Of a DNA stretch of 64,000 nt, positions 47,985 through 55,560 are shown one piece after another. How positions within the stretch are numbered: the first letter of the stretch is position 1; the number at the start of each line of letters is the position of its first letter. The translations under genes and the position numbers were made by a program. Location: positions 1-64,000 of the forward strand of contig NZ_JAJFES010000015.1 in NCBI RefSeq assembly GCF_020708045.1. Reading direction: 5' to 3'. This stretch comes from Massilia sp. IC2-278 (GTDB lineage: Bacteria; Pseudomonadota; Gammaproteobacteria; Burkholderiales; Burkholderiaceae_D). Under the pieces are notes generated by a model that worked only from the letters and a program-made list of their open reading frames with translations, searched no databases and was not told the origin of the DNA.

Positions 47985-49025
47985 TTACGGATTCCCCGCG
48001 CCCCCGGCCACGCCGTACACCTGCCCGGTCGTGTAGCTCGACTCGTCCGCCGCCAGCGTCACGAACGCCAGCGCCAGTTCGGCCGGCTGGCCTGGGCGGC
48101 CCATCGGCGACTCTTCCCCGAACTTCTTCAGGTTTTCCGGCGTCTGCCCGCCGCAGACCTGCAACGGCGTCCAGATCGGCCCCGGTGCGATCGCGTTCAC
48201 GCGGATGCCTTTCTTGCCCAGCTGCTTGGCCAGCGACTTGGTGAATGCCACCTGGGCCGATTTCGTCGATGCATAGTCGAGCAGGTTCTCCGACGGGCTG
48301 TAGGCCTGCACCGAAGCGGTGTTGATGATGCAGCTGCCCTGTTTCAGGTGCGGAATCGCCGCCTTCGTGATCCAGAACATCGCATACACGTTGGTCTTGA
48401 AGGTCCAGTCGAACTGCTCGGTCGTGAGCTCGAGGATGAAGTCGTGCGACTGCTGGCGCGCCGCGTTGTTGACCAGGATATCGAGCCCGCCCAGCTGGCG
48501 CACCGCCTCGGCCACGAGCTTGCGGCAAAAGGCTTCGTCGCGGATGTCGCCGGGAATGGCCACCGCCTTGCGGCCGGCGTCCTGGATCAGTTTTACTACT
48601 TCGCGCGCATCGGCTTCCTCGGCCGGCAGGTAGTTGATGGCGACGTCTGCGCCTTCGCGCGCAAAGGCGATGACGGCGGCGCGGCCGATGCCCGAGTCGC
48701 CGCCGGTGACGAGTGCCTTGCGCCCGGCCAGGCGTCCGCTGCCGCGGTAGGTGGTCTCGCCGTGGTCGGGGCGCGGGTTCATCTTGCTGGCCAGCGCGGG
48801 CCAGGGCTGCGACTGCACGGCGAAGGGCGGGCGCGGGTAGCGTGCGGCGGCATCCTTTGCGCGGCCGGCGGGCGGCTGGCCTGGCGCGGCATCACCGTTC
48901 TGGGCCATGGCGGGGGAAGTGGCGACTGCGGCGGCCGATGCGGCAAGACCGGTGGCGACGGTGCTGACGAAGCGTCGGCGCGATGGCTGCGCACCATCGG
49001 CCGGCTTCTCGTTGTTCGAATCCAT
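47985..49025 (-). CDS. Tat-exported short-chain dehydrogenase/reductase
   Basis: The 346-aa protein starts with a twin-arginine leader (SRRRFVSTVATGLAASAAAV, about 14-33). A Pro-rich segment and a classical SDR domain follow: TGGDSGIG cofactor motif (about 107), NNAARQ, catalytic Ser in NTASVQAYSP and YASTK (about 265). The C terminus SYTTGQVYGVAGG is typical of the YhdF/YghA-like oxidoreductases. The ATG at 49025 has AGGAG 5 nt upstream. Periplasmic location of an NAD(P)-dependent fold is unusual but matches some YghA-type SDRs. Confidence 0.9.
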   Translation of the reverse strand: MDSNNEKPADGAQPSRRRFVSTVATGLAASAAAVATSPAMAQNGDAAPGQPPAGRAKDAAARYPRPPFAVQSQPWPALASKMNPRPDHGETTYRGSGRLAGRKALVTGGDSGIGRAAVIAFAREGADVAINYLPAEEADAREVVKLIQDAGRKAVAIPGDIRDEAFCRKLVAEAVRQLGGLDILVNNAARQQSHDFILELTTEQFDWTFKTNVYAMFWITKAAIPHLKQGSCIINTASVQAYSPSENLLDYASTKSAQVAFTKSLAKQLGKKGIRVNAIAPGPIWTPLQVCGGQTPENLKKFGEESPMGRPGQPAELALAFVTLAADESSYTTGQVYGVAGGAGNP

Positions 49026-49193
49026 GTGTGCTCCTGGGTTGGTGAAAGTGGCGCCGCGACCCGACGGTGTCGGCGGCTGTAATCGATGGTAGCGATTCCC
49101 GGCAGAGTGCGGCATACGGTAGGCGCGAGGCGCCAATGCAAACCCTGCCGATCGGGTAGACTGCCGGGTTCAGCAACGAGCGGGCGGTAAGCA

Positions 49194-51329
49194 GTGAAAC
49201 GAATAACGGTCATCGCGGCGCTGGCAGGCGCCGTTCTCCTGGGCGGCGGCGCAGCCTGGTACTTCACGAACAGCGGCGACGCCAGCGCACCGCGCCGCGC
49301 CTTGCTGCCGCTGCTCGAGGCGGCCACCCAGCCCTCATGGACGGCGCGCGTGACGCCGCTGGCCGGCGACGGCATCAACGGTGTGGTCGACGGCACCGCC
49401 GTCAGCCGCTTCAGCGACCCCTTCGGCGTGGTGGTCGACGTGAAGGGCAACGTCTTCATCGCCGACGGCGGCGACAGCAACCGCATCCGCCGCATCGGCG
49501 CGGACGGCGTGGTCGGCACCTACGCCGGCGGGCGCGAAGGCTTTGCCGACGGCATGCGGGAAGCGGCTGCCTTCAACACCCCGTCCGCGCTGGCGCTGGA
49601 CCGCGCCGGCAATCTGTACGTGGCCGACACCGGCAACCACGCGATCCGCAAGATCGCGCGCGACGGCAGCGTGACCACGCTCGCCGGCGATGGCCAGCCC
49701 GGCTACCTCGATGGCATCGGCCGCACGGCGCGCTTCAACGGCCCAGTGGGCGTGGCGGTCGACCGGGATGGCAACGTGTTTGTCGCCGATACCTACAACG
49801 ACCGCATCCGCCGCATCGCCCCGGACGGCGCGGTGACCACGGTGGCCGGGAATGGCCGGCCGGGTGCGATGGACGGCGCCGCCGCCACGGCCAGCTTCGA
49901 TACGCCGGTCGGCATCGCGGTCGACAAGGCCGGTACGCTGTTCGTGGCCGATACCGGCAACAACGCGGTCCGCCGCATCGGCGCGGACGGTATGGTAACG
50001 ACGGTCGCGGCGCCGATCCCCGGCGAGCCGAAGCCGGTGCTGACCCGGCCCGCCGGGCTGGCGCTCACAAAAGACGGCTACCTGTACGTGTCCAGCGGCG
50101 CGGGCGGGCGCATCGTCCAGATCGCACCGGACTTCACCTATCACGCGCTGCCTGACACCGACCGTCCGCCGGAAACCAGCTATGGCAGCGACGGCACGGT
50201 GCGCCTGTTCGGGCCGCGCGGCATTGCCGTGCGCCGCGACGGCAGCCTGGTGGTGGCCGACGCCCAGGCGCTGCGCGTGTTCTCGCTGGCCGCGCCGCGC
50301 CAGGGCGAAGCGGTACCGACACCCCTGCCGGCGGCGCCGGTCACGCGCACCGAACCGATGCCCTGGCCGGTGGGGCCGCAGACCGAAGTGCACGAAGTGG
50401 TGGGCGTGATGGGCGAGGTGCGCGGCAGCTACGATGGCGAAAGCCGCCACCACTTCCATGCGGGCCTGGACATCCGTGCCGACGTCGGCGCGCGCGTGCT
50501 GGCCATCGTGCCCTCCAAAGTCAGCGACCCGTATCCGAACTGGGCCTTCGGCAACCTGGTCGAGGGCATGAGCGTCGGGCCGCTGTCGTACATCCACATG
50601 CGCGTGGGGCGCGAGAGCAATGGCAAGGCGCTCGATCCGCGCTTCCATTTGCTGCTCGACGCGCGCGGCAAGCCCGAGCGCGTGCGCGTGCAGCGCGGCA
50701 CCCGCTTTGCCGTGGGCGATGCGCTCGGCACCATCAATCCGATGGCGCACGTGCACATGGAGCATTACCCGGCCGGGGCGCCGTCGAATCCGCTGCTGCT
50801 GCCTTTCATCGGCCTGCGCGACACGATCGCGCCGACCATCAACGGCATCGCCCTGTACGACGGCGGCGGGCGGCGCATCAAGGCGGGGCGCAAGGGCGAG
50901 CCGCTGCGCATCGAGCGCGCGATGGGCGACGTGAACATCGTGGTCGATGCGTATGACCAGATGGACGGCAACCTGGCGCGCCGGCGCCTGGGCCTGTACA
51001 AGCTGGGCTACCAGGTGCTGCGTGCGGATGGGACGCCGGTGGCCGGTTTCGAGCAGCCTTTGATCACGCAGGTGTACGATCGCCTGCCGCGCGATCAGGA
51101 GGCAGTAAAGCTGATGTATGCAGACAGCAGCGGGATCACGGTATATGGCAGCAAGACCACGCGCTTTGCGTATGCGGTGAGTAATACCCTGCAGGGTGGG
51201 CAGGCGCTGCCGGGGAGCTGGAAGGTGGGCGGGCTGACGCCGGGCGAATACATCCTGCGGGTGTATGTGGCCGACTACGCGGGGCTTGTCGCCGTGGAAG
51301 GGCGGGACCTCTCCGTATTGGTGGAGTAG
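49194..51329 (+). CDS. NHL-repeat propeller fused to M23-like metallopeptidase-type domain
   Basis: The 711-aa protein starts at a GTG with an N-terminal membrane anchor or signal (VIAALAGAVLLGGGAAWYF). Residues about 55-370 form at least five NHL blades of the type GVAVDRDGNVFVADTYNDRI. From about 400 a region with HHFHAGLDIRADVGARVLAI and HVHMEHYPAG resembles the LytM/M23 fold, with His and Asp in metal-ligand-like positions. The final ~150 residues are beta-rich (GGLTPGEYILRVYVADYAG). It is probably periplasmic or surface-exposed. Catalytic competence is uncertain because the canonical H-x(n)-D and HxH motifs are only partly matched. Confidence 0.8.
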   Translation: MKRITVIAALAGAVLLGGGAAWYFTNSGDASAPRRALLPLLEAATQPSWTARVTPLAGDGINGVVDGTAVSRFSDPFGVVVDVKGNVFIADGGDSNRIRRIGADGVVGTYAGGREGFADGMREAAAFNTPSALALDRAGNLYVADTGNHAIRKIARDGSVTTLAGDGQPGYLDGIGRTARFNGPVGVAVDRDGNVFVADTYNDRIRRIAPDGAVTTVAGNGRPGAMDGAAATASFDTPVGIAVDKAGTLFVADTGNNAVRRIGADGMVTTVAAPIPGEPKPVLTRPAGLALTKDGYLYVSSGAGGRIVQIAPDFTYHALPDTDRPPETSYGSDGTVRLFGPRGIAVRRDGSLVVADAQALRVFSLAAPRQGEAVPTPLPAAPVTRTEPMPWPVGPQTEVHEVVGVMGEVRGSYDGESRHHFHAGLDIRADVGARVLAIVPSKVSDPYPNWAFGNLVEGMSVGPLSYIHMRVGRESNGKALDPRFHLLLDARGKPERVRVQRGTRFAVGDALGTINPMAHVHMEHYPAGAPSNPLLLPFIGLRDTIAPTINGIALYDGGGRRIKAGRKGEPLRIERAMGDVNIVVDAYDQMDGNLARRRLGLYKLGYQVLRADGTPVAGFEQPLITQVYDRLPRDQEAVKLMYADSSGITVYGSKTTRFAYAVSNTLQGGQALPGSWKVGGLTPGEYILRVYVADYAGLVAVEGRDLSVLVE

Positions 51330-51354
51330 ATCCTGCCGCCTCGACTGCCTGCGC

Positions 51355-52116
51355 TTATTCGTACAGGGTGCCGAGGGCGACCGGCTTTGTCTCGGTGAAC
51401 ACCACGCCATCGGCCGGCCAGTCGGCAAACCGGTAGAGCGCGACCTTGTACCGCCCCATCGTATTGTTCTCGAAAGGCTGTCCTTCGCTCATCGGCAGCA
51501 GCCGCTCGGTACCGGCCGCGTCGCGATGCAGCACCCGCGGCGGCCCACCGGACAGGCGGTAGACGAATTTGACGCCGGCGCAGTGCTTGCCCAGCAGCCG
51601 GAAGCGGTAGCCCGATACACGCTGCGCATCGATCAACTGTGCGCACGCCGCGCGCAGTTCGGCGGACGGATAGATGCCGTCGGCCTTTTCCCGGATCGAG
51701 TAGCGTCCGCTGAAAGCGTAGTGGCCCTTCTGGCGGTTCAGGCGCAGCACGGCATCCTCGTCAAACGCGGTCTTGAGCATGGGCAGCACGGCGCGGCCGA
51801 TTTCGTCGACCGCAATCTCGACGTTCGTCGTCTCGCCCACGATTTGCACGCGCAGGCCCTCCATCGGCACGTCCGGCCGCAAGGGGCGGATCTGCATGTG
51901 CGCCTGGATCAGCGGCCGGGTGCGCAGATAAGGTTCGAAGAAGCGGGCCGCCTGGTAGGCGCGCCGGTAACTGTGCCATTCCGAGTCGCGCGCCGCGTTC
52001 ACGAACACCTTGGGCGGTTCCGGTTCCGGTACCTGCTCCGGTTGCGGCGCGGCCCGGGCCTGCACAAGCAAGGCTGCAACAGCCAGCGCCAGGCCGGCGA
52101 ACATCGTTTTCCTCAT
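51355..52116 (-). CDS. exported hypothetical protein, 253 aa
   Basis: A signal peptide (about 1-23, FAGLALAVAALLVQARA) precedes a Pro/Glu-rich stretch (PQPEQVPEPEPP) and a soluble domain of about 210 residues. I do not recognise the family. Two cysteines (RAACAQLI, GKHCAGVKF) could form a disulfide. It converges with the NHL/M23-like gene, separated by 25 nt, and is divergent from the two-component system at 52275. Confidence 0.75.
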   Translation of the reverse strand: MRKTMFAGLALAVAALLVQARAAPQPEQVPEPEPPKVFVNAARDSEWHSYRRAYQAARFFEPYLRTRPLIQAHMQIRPLRPDVPMEGLRVQIVGETTNVEIAVDEIGRAVLPMLKTAFDEDAVLRLNRQKGHYAFSGRYSIREKADGIYPSAELRAACAQLIDAQRVSGYRFRLLGKHCAGVKFVYRLSGGPPRVLHRDAAGTERLLPMSEGQPFENNTMGRYKVALYRFADWPADGVVFTETKPVALGTLYE

Positions 52117-52274
52117 CGAATCCTGTCAAGGCGCAGTGGTAATCCAGCAGCGCCATTCTATGGCCGCCCCGGAAGTGCTTTCCATGTGCCGAAAGTCATG
52201 GCCGGGCGGCCAGACGCTTCCTACGCCGCAGGGGCTCGCGTAAAATTGCATTTTGGACATATCATAACGCAAAC

Positions 52275-53537
52275 ATGCACCCACTCCCTCTTCATGAACG
52301 GCCGCCTGCCGCCACGCGCTACGCCGGCGCGGCGCTTGCCGCCGGTGGCATTTGCGCCATCTCGGAACTGGCGTCGCGCTGGGTGCGCGGGACGAGTGGA
52401 GACAATCTGCACAATCCGATCGGCATGGCTGCCACCCAGGTCGCGACCATGTTTACGCCGGCGCCTTCGCTCGTCAGGGCAGGTTCGGAAAGAGCGGAGC
52501 TGGCGCTGCGCCTGTTCGTGGGCGCCGAGGCGCTGCTGATCGCGCTCTTCATCGTCCTGCTGTACCGCTGCACCTTCCGCAAGGGCGGCCCGGGTACGAT
52601 GCTATTGATCGGAGTCCAGCTGGCCATCGGCATGGTGCTCGATTCGCTCGTCTTCAGCCTGCTGGCGACGGTGCAGCTGGCGGCGCTGCTGCCGCTGCGC
52701 ACCGGCCTTGCCGGGCTGGCCGCACAGTTCGTGGCGGGCATGGCGCTGGACGCCTGGCTGCTGCTGCAGGCCGAGTCGCAACTGGGCGACGCAAGTGTCC
52801 GTACGGTGCTGGCGGTGCTGGTCTTCGAGCGCTGCATGCTGCCGCTGGCCTTTGCTTTCGCCTGGCTGGTGCGCAAGGACCGCGAAGTGCGTTTCAAGCT
52901 GGCCGCATCGCATGCGCAGTTGCAGGCGACCCAGGCGCTGCTGGGCGACACGGTGCGTGCATCCGAGCGCATGCGCATTGCGCGCGACCTGCACGACTCC
53001 ATCGGGCATCACCTGACTGCGCTCAACCTGCACCTCGACCTGGCGCTACGCCAGGCCGGGACCGGCGCCGGCGCGTCCCTGCACACCTCGCGCGAGCTGG
53101 CCCATGGCTTGCTGTCGGAAGTGCGCGGCGTGGTCGGCATGGAGCGCGAACAGCGCCAGGTCGGTATCGGCCAGGCCCTGCGGCTGTTATGCGCAGGCAT
53201 TCCGGCGCCGGCGATCGCGCTCGAACTGGCCGACGACATCGACGCCTGTTCGCCGGCGGCGGCCCACGCCCTGTTCTGCTGCGTACAGGAGGCACTGACG
53301 AATACCATGCGCCATGCGCGTGCGTCGAGACTGGTGATCCGGGTAGCGCGCCGTGGCGAAGCGCTGGTTGCGTCGGTGGCCGACGATGGCCGCGGCAGTG
53401 CCGCGCCCGAGGGCAACGGCCTGGCCGGCATGCGCGAGCGGGTGGCGGAACTGGGCGGCATGCTGCGCATCGACGGCAGGTCCGGCCGCGGCTTCGCGCT
53501 GTCGATCGAACTGCCGGCGTACGGGGTGGCGGCATGA
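52275..53537 (+). CDS. NarL/DesK-type sensor histidine kinase
   Basis: The 420-aa protein has several membrane segments in residues about 15-200. A HisKA_3 dimerisation domain follows, with the phosphoacceptor in RIARDLHDSIGHHLTALNLH (His about 240), and a HATPase with CVQEALTNTMRHARAS and GNGLAGMRERVAELGG. The ATG at 52275 precedes the first hydrophobic segment. It overlaps the response-regulator gene by 4 nt (ATGA). Confidence 0.93.
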   Translation: MHPLPLHERPPAATRYAGAALAAGGICAISELASRWVRGTSGDNLHNPIGMAATQVATMFTPAPSLVRAGSERAELALRLFVGAEALLIALFIVLLYRCTFRKGGPGTMLLIGVQLAIGMVLDSLVFSLLATVQLAALLPLRTGLAGLAAQFVAGMALDAWLLLQAESQLGDASVRTVLAVLVFERCMLPLAFAFAWLVRKDREVRFKLAASHAQLQATQALLGDTVRASERMRIARDLHDSIGHHLTALNLHLDLALRQAGTGAGASLHTSRELAHGLLSEVRGVVGMEREQRQVGIGQALRLLCAGIPAPAIALELADDIDACSPAAAHALFCCVQEALTNTMRHARASRLVIRVARRGEALVASVADDGRGSAAPEGNGLAGMRERVAELGGMLRIDGRSGRGFALSIELPAYGVAA

Positions 53538-54166
53538 TCCGGGTTGTGCTGGTGGACGACCAGACGCTGGTACGCAGCGGCATACGCGGCCTGCTGGAGC
53601 TGACGCCCGACATCCGCGTAGTGGCCGAAGCGGCCGACGGCGCCGGCGCGCCAGGCGTCATCGCCGCGGCGCAAGCGGACGTCCTGCTGCTGGACGTGCG
53701 CATGCCCGAGGTTTCCGGCATCGAATTGCTGCAGCGCGAAGGCGCGGCACTGCCGCCCACGATCCTGTTGACCACCTTCGACGATGACGCGGCCTTGTTC
53801 GACGGCATGCGTGCCGGCGCCCGCGGCTTCCTGTTGAAGGACATTTCGCTCGAACGCCTGGCCGATGGCATCCGCAGCGTGGCGGCGGGCGCAACCCTGT
53901 TCCGTCCCGCGCTGACCGAGCGTACCCGCGCCAGCTATGAACGCAGCAGTAGCGAGATCGGGCCTGCACCGGCAGCGGCGCTGACCGGCCGCGAGACCGA
54001 GATCCTGGCGCTGATGGCGGCGGGCTTCAACAATGCCGAGATCGCCGCCGCGCTGGGGCCGAGCGAAGGCACCATCAAGAACCACGTGTCCAGCATCCTC
54101 GCCAAGCTGGGCGTGCGCGACCGCGTGCGCGCCGTGCTGCGTGGACTGGAGATGGGGTGCATCTGA
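53534..54166 (+). CDS. NarL/LuxR-family response regulator
   Basis: The 210-aa protein has a receiver (VVLVDDQTLVRSGIRGLL, phosphoacceptor in LLLDVRMPEVSG, Lys in GFLLKDIS). Its C-terminal LuxR helix-turn-helix contains LTGRETEILALMAAGFNNAE and EGTIKNHVSSILAKLGVRDR. It is the partner of the kinase encoded just upstream, and overlaps the next gene by 10 nt, so the outer-membrane protein gene is part of the same transcript. Confidence 0.94.
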   Translation: MIRVVLVDDQTLVRSGIRGLLELTPDIRVVAEAADGAGAPGVIAAAQADVLLLDVRMPEVSGIELLQREGAALPPTILLTTFDDDAALFDGMRAGARGFLLKDISLERLADGIRSVAAGATLFRPALTERTRASYERSSSEIGPAPAAALTGRETEILALMAAGFNNAEIAAALGPSEGTIKNHVSSILAKLGVRDRVRAVLRGLEMGCI

Positions 54167-54873
54167 GATCCGTCTGGGCGCTGGCCGCGCTGCTGGCCGG
54201 CGCCGCCTGCGCCGCCGATGCGCCTTTTCTCATGCCCGAGCACTCGCGCGAGTTCGTTGTCGGCGCCGCGCTGGTGTACCAGGACGAGGAGGAGGGCAGC
54301 GCACGGCGCTCGGCCTTTCTGCGCCCTCACTTCGAAGGGGAGTGGAGCAATGGCGTATTCCTGCAGGGACTCTGGCTGGGCAAGCAGCTCTCGACCGTGC
54401 CGCACCTGCGCTACGGGCCGCTGCTGAGCTTCGGGCGCGACCGGGTGTCCGCGCATGGCGGGCATGGCAGCCCGCGGCCGCTCGTCGGCGCCTTTTGGGA
54501 ATACCAGGTGCTGCATAACCTGAGCATCAGGGCGCGTGGCCATCGCATGGCCGGCGGCGGCAACGGCGGACTGCTCGACCTGCAGCTGGCGTCTTTCAAC
54601 AGCGTGGCGCCGCATCACGCGCTCGGGCTTGCAGCCGGCCTGCGGCTGTCGGACCGGCGCTACCTGCAGGCCAATTTCGACGCCGGCAAGGACGCGTCGG
54701 GCGGAGTAAAGGATGTCTATCTGAAGGGCGCCTGGCTGTGGGAATTAAACCCGAAGTACACCGCCAGTATGACGCTTGAATCCAGGCGGCTGGAAGGCAG
54801 TGCGGCAACCAGCCCCTGGGTGGCCAGGCGCAGGAGCCTGGCGTCGTCGGTGATGCTGACCTACCGTTACTGA
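54157..54873 (+). CDS. MipA/OmpV-like outer-membrane protein
   Basis: The 238-aa product begins at a GTG inside the end of the response-regulator gene. It has a signal peptide (about 1-20, ALAALLAGAACAADA) and alternating amphipathic strands ending in the aromatic MLTYRY, a typical outer-membrane barrel terminus. The pattern (EFVVGAALVYQDEE, HLRYGPLLSFGRDRV) resembles MipA/OmpV proteins. Its overlap with the two-component genes suggests it is a regulated output or part of the signal path. The family call is moderate. Confidence 0.7.
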   Translation: MHLRSVWALAALLAGAACAADAPFLMPEHSREFVVGAALVYQDEEEGSARRSAFLRPHFEGEWSNGVFLQGLWLGKQLSTVPHLRYGPLLSFGRDRVSAHGGHGSPRPLVGAFWEYQVLHNLSIRARGHRMAGGGNGGLLDLQLASFNSVAPHHALGLAAGLRLSDRRYLQANFDAGKDASGGVKDVYLKGAWLWELNPKYTASMTLESRRLEGSAATSPWVARRRSLASSVMLTYRY

Positions 54874-54876
54874 ATG

Positions 54877-55437
54877 TCAGAAGCTGAACCTGGCGCCCGC
54901 CTCGAGCTTGCGCACGATGAGCTTCGAGTCGGGCGTGCGCACCGTGCCGTAGTCGTTCAGTTCCAGTGTCAGGGCGGCCCTTGGCGTCAGGTTGTAGGCG
55001 GCGCCGATTCCGAACATCGGCCGCACTTCATGGTGTCGCGTGCTCGTGTCGCCCTGGTCCAGTTCCTGGAAATGGCGCGCCGCGCCCAGCTTGCCGTTGA
55101 ACGACCAGGCATCGTTGAGGCGGTAGCTGGCGCGTACCGCCGCGTACACCAGGTTGGTTTTCAGGGTGGTGTCGTAGGGCGCGCCGGTCTCGGCCTTGTC
55201 GAACGTCGCTTTTCCATACGACGCGAAACCGCCTTCCAGCGCCCAGGTGTCGTCGAACGCATAGCCGCCGTACAGTCTGCCGAACAGGGTCATGTCCTCG
55301 CCGGCGGGTGCGCCAGGCGCGGTCCGGTACTTCAGGCTGGTGCCGTTGCCGAGTGCGGCGCCGACGTATGCTTGCTGCGCATGCGCCGACGATGCGAACA
55401 GGGAGGCGACGACGAGGGGCAAGAGTGATTTGAGCAT
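54877..55437 (-). CDS. outer-membrane beta-barrel protein (OmpA/OmpW-like porin fold)
   Basis: The 186-aa protein has a clear signal peptide (MLKSLLPLVVASLFASSAHA). Alternating strands such as YVGAALGNGTSLKYRT, GRLYGGYAFDDTWALEGGFA and LVYAAVRASYRLND follow, ending with ARFSF. The ATG at 55437 has AAGGA upstream. An upstream extension to 55512 would bury the signal and is rejected. It converges with the preceding barrel gene, only 3 nt apart. Confidence 0.85.
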   Translation of the reverse strand: MLKSLLPLVVASLFASSAHAQQAYVGAALGNGTSLKYRTAPGAPAGEDMTLFGRLYGGYAFDDTWALEGGFASYGKATFDKAETGAPYDTTLKTNLVYAAVRASYRLNDAWSFNGKLGAARHFQELDQGDTSTRHHEVRPMFGIGAAYNLTPRAALTLELNDYGTVRTPDSKLIVRKLEAGARFSF

Positions 55438-55560
55438 GGTGCTTTCCTTGGTTGGTGGAGCCCAGATTCTAGGAAAGCCGCACACGGCGCACATGTGCCA
55501 TCGGTCATGCATATTGCGCAGACGCGGTGCGGGCGGGAGGCCGCACCACGATCCGCCATG

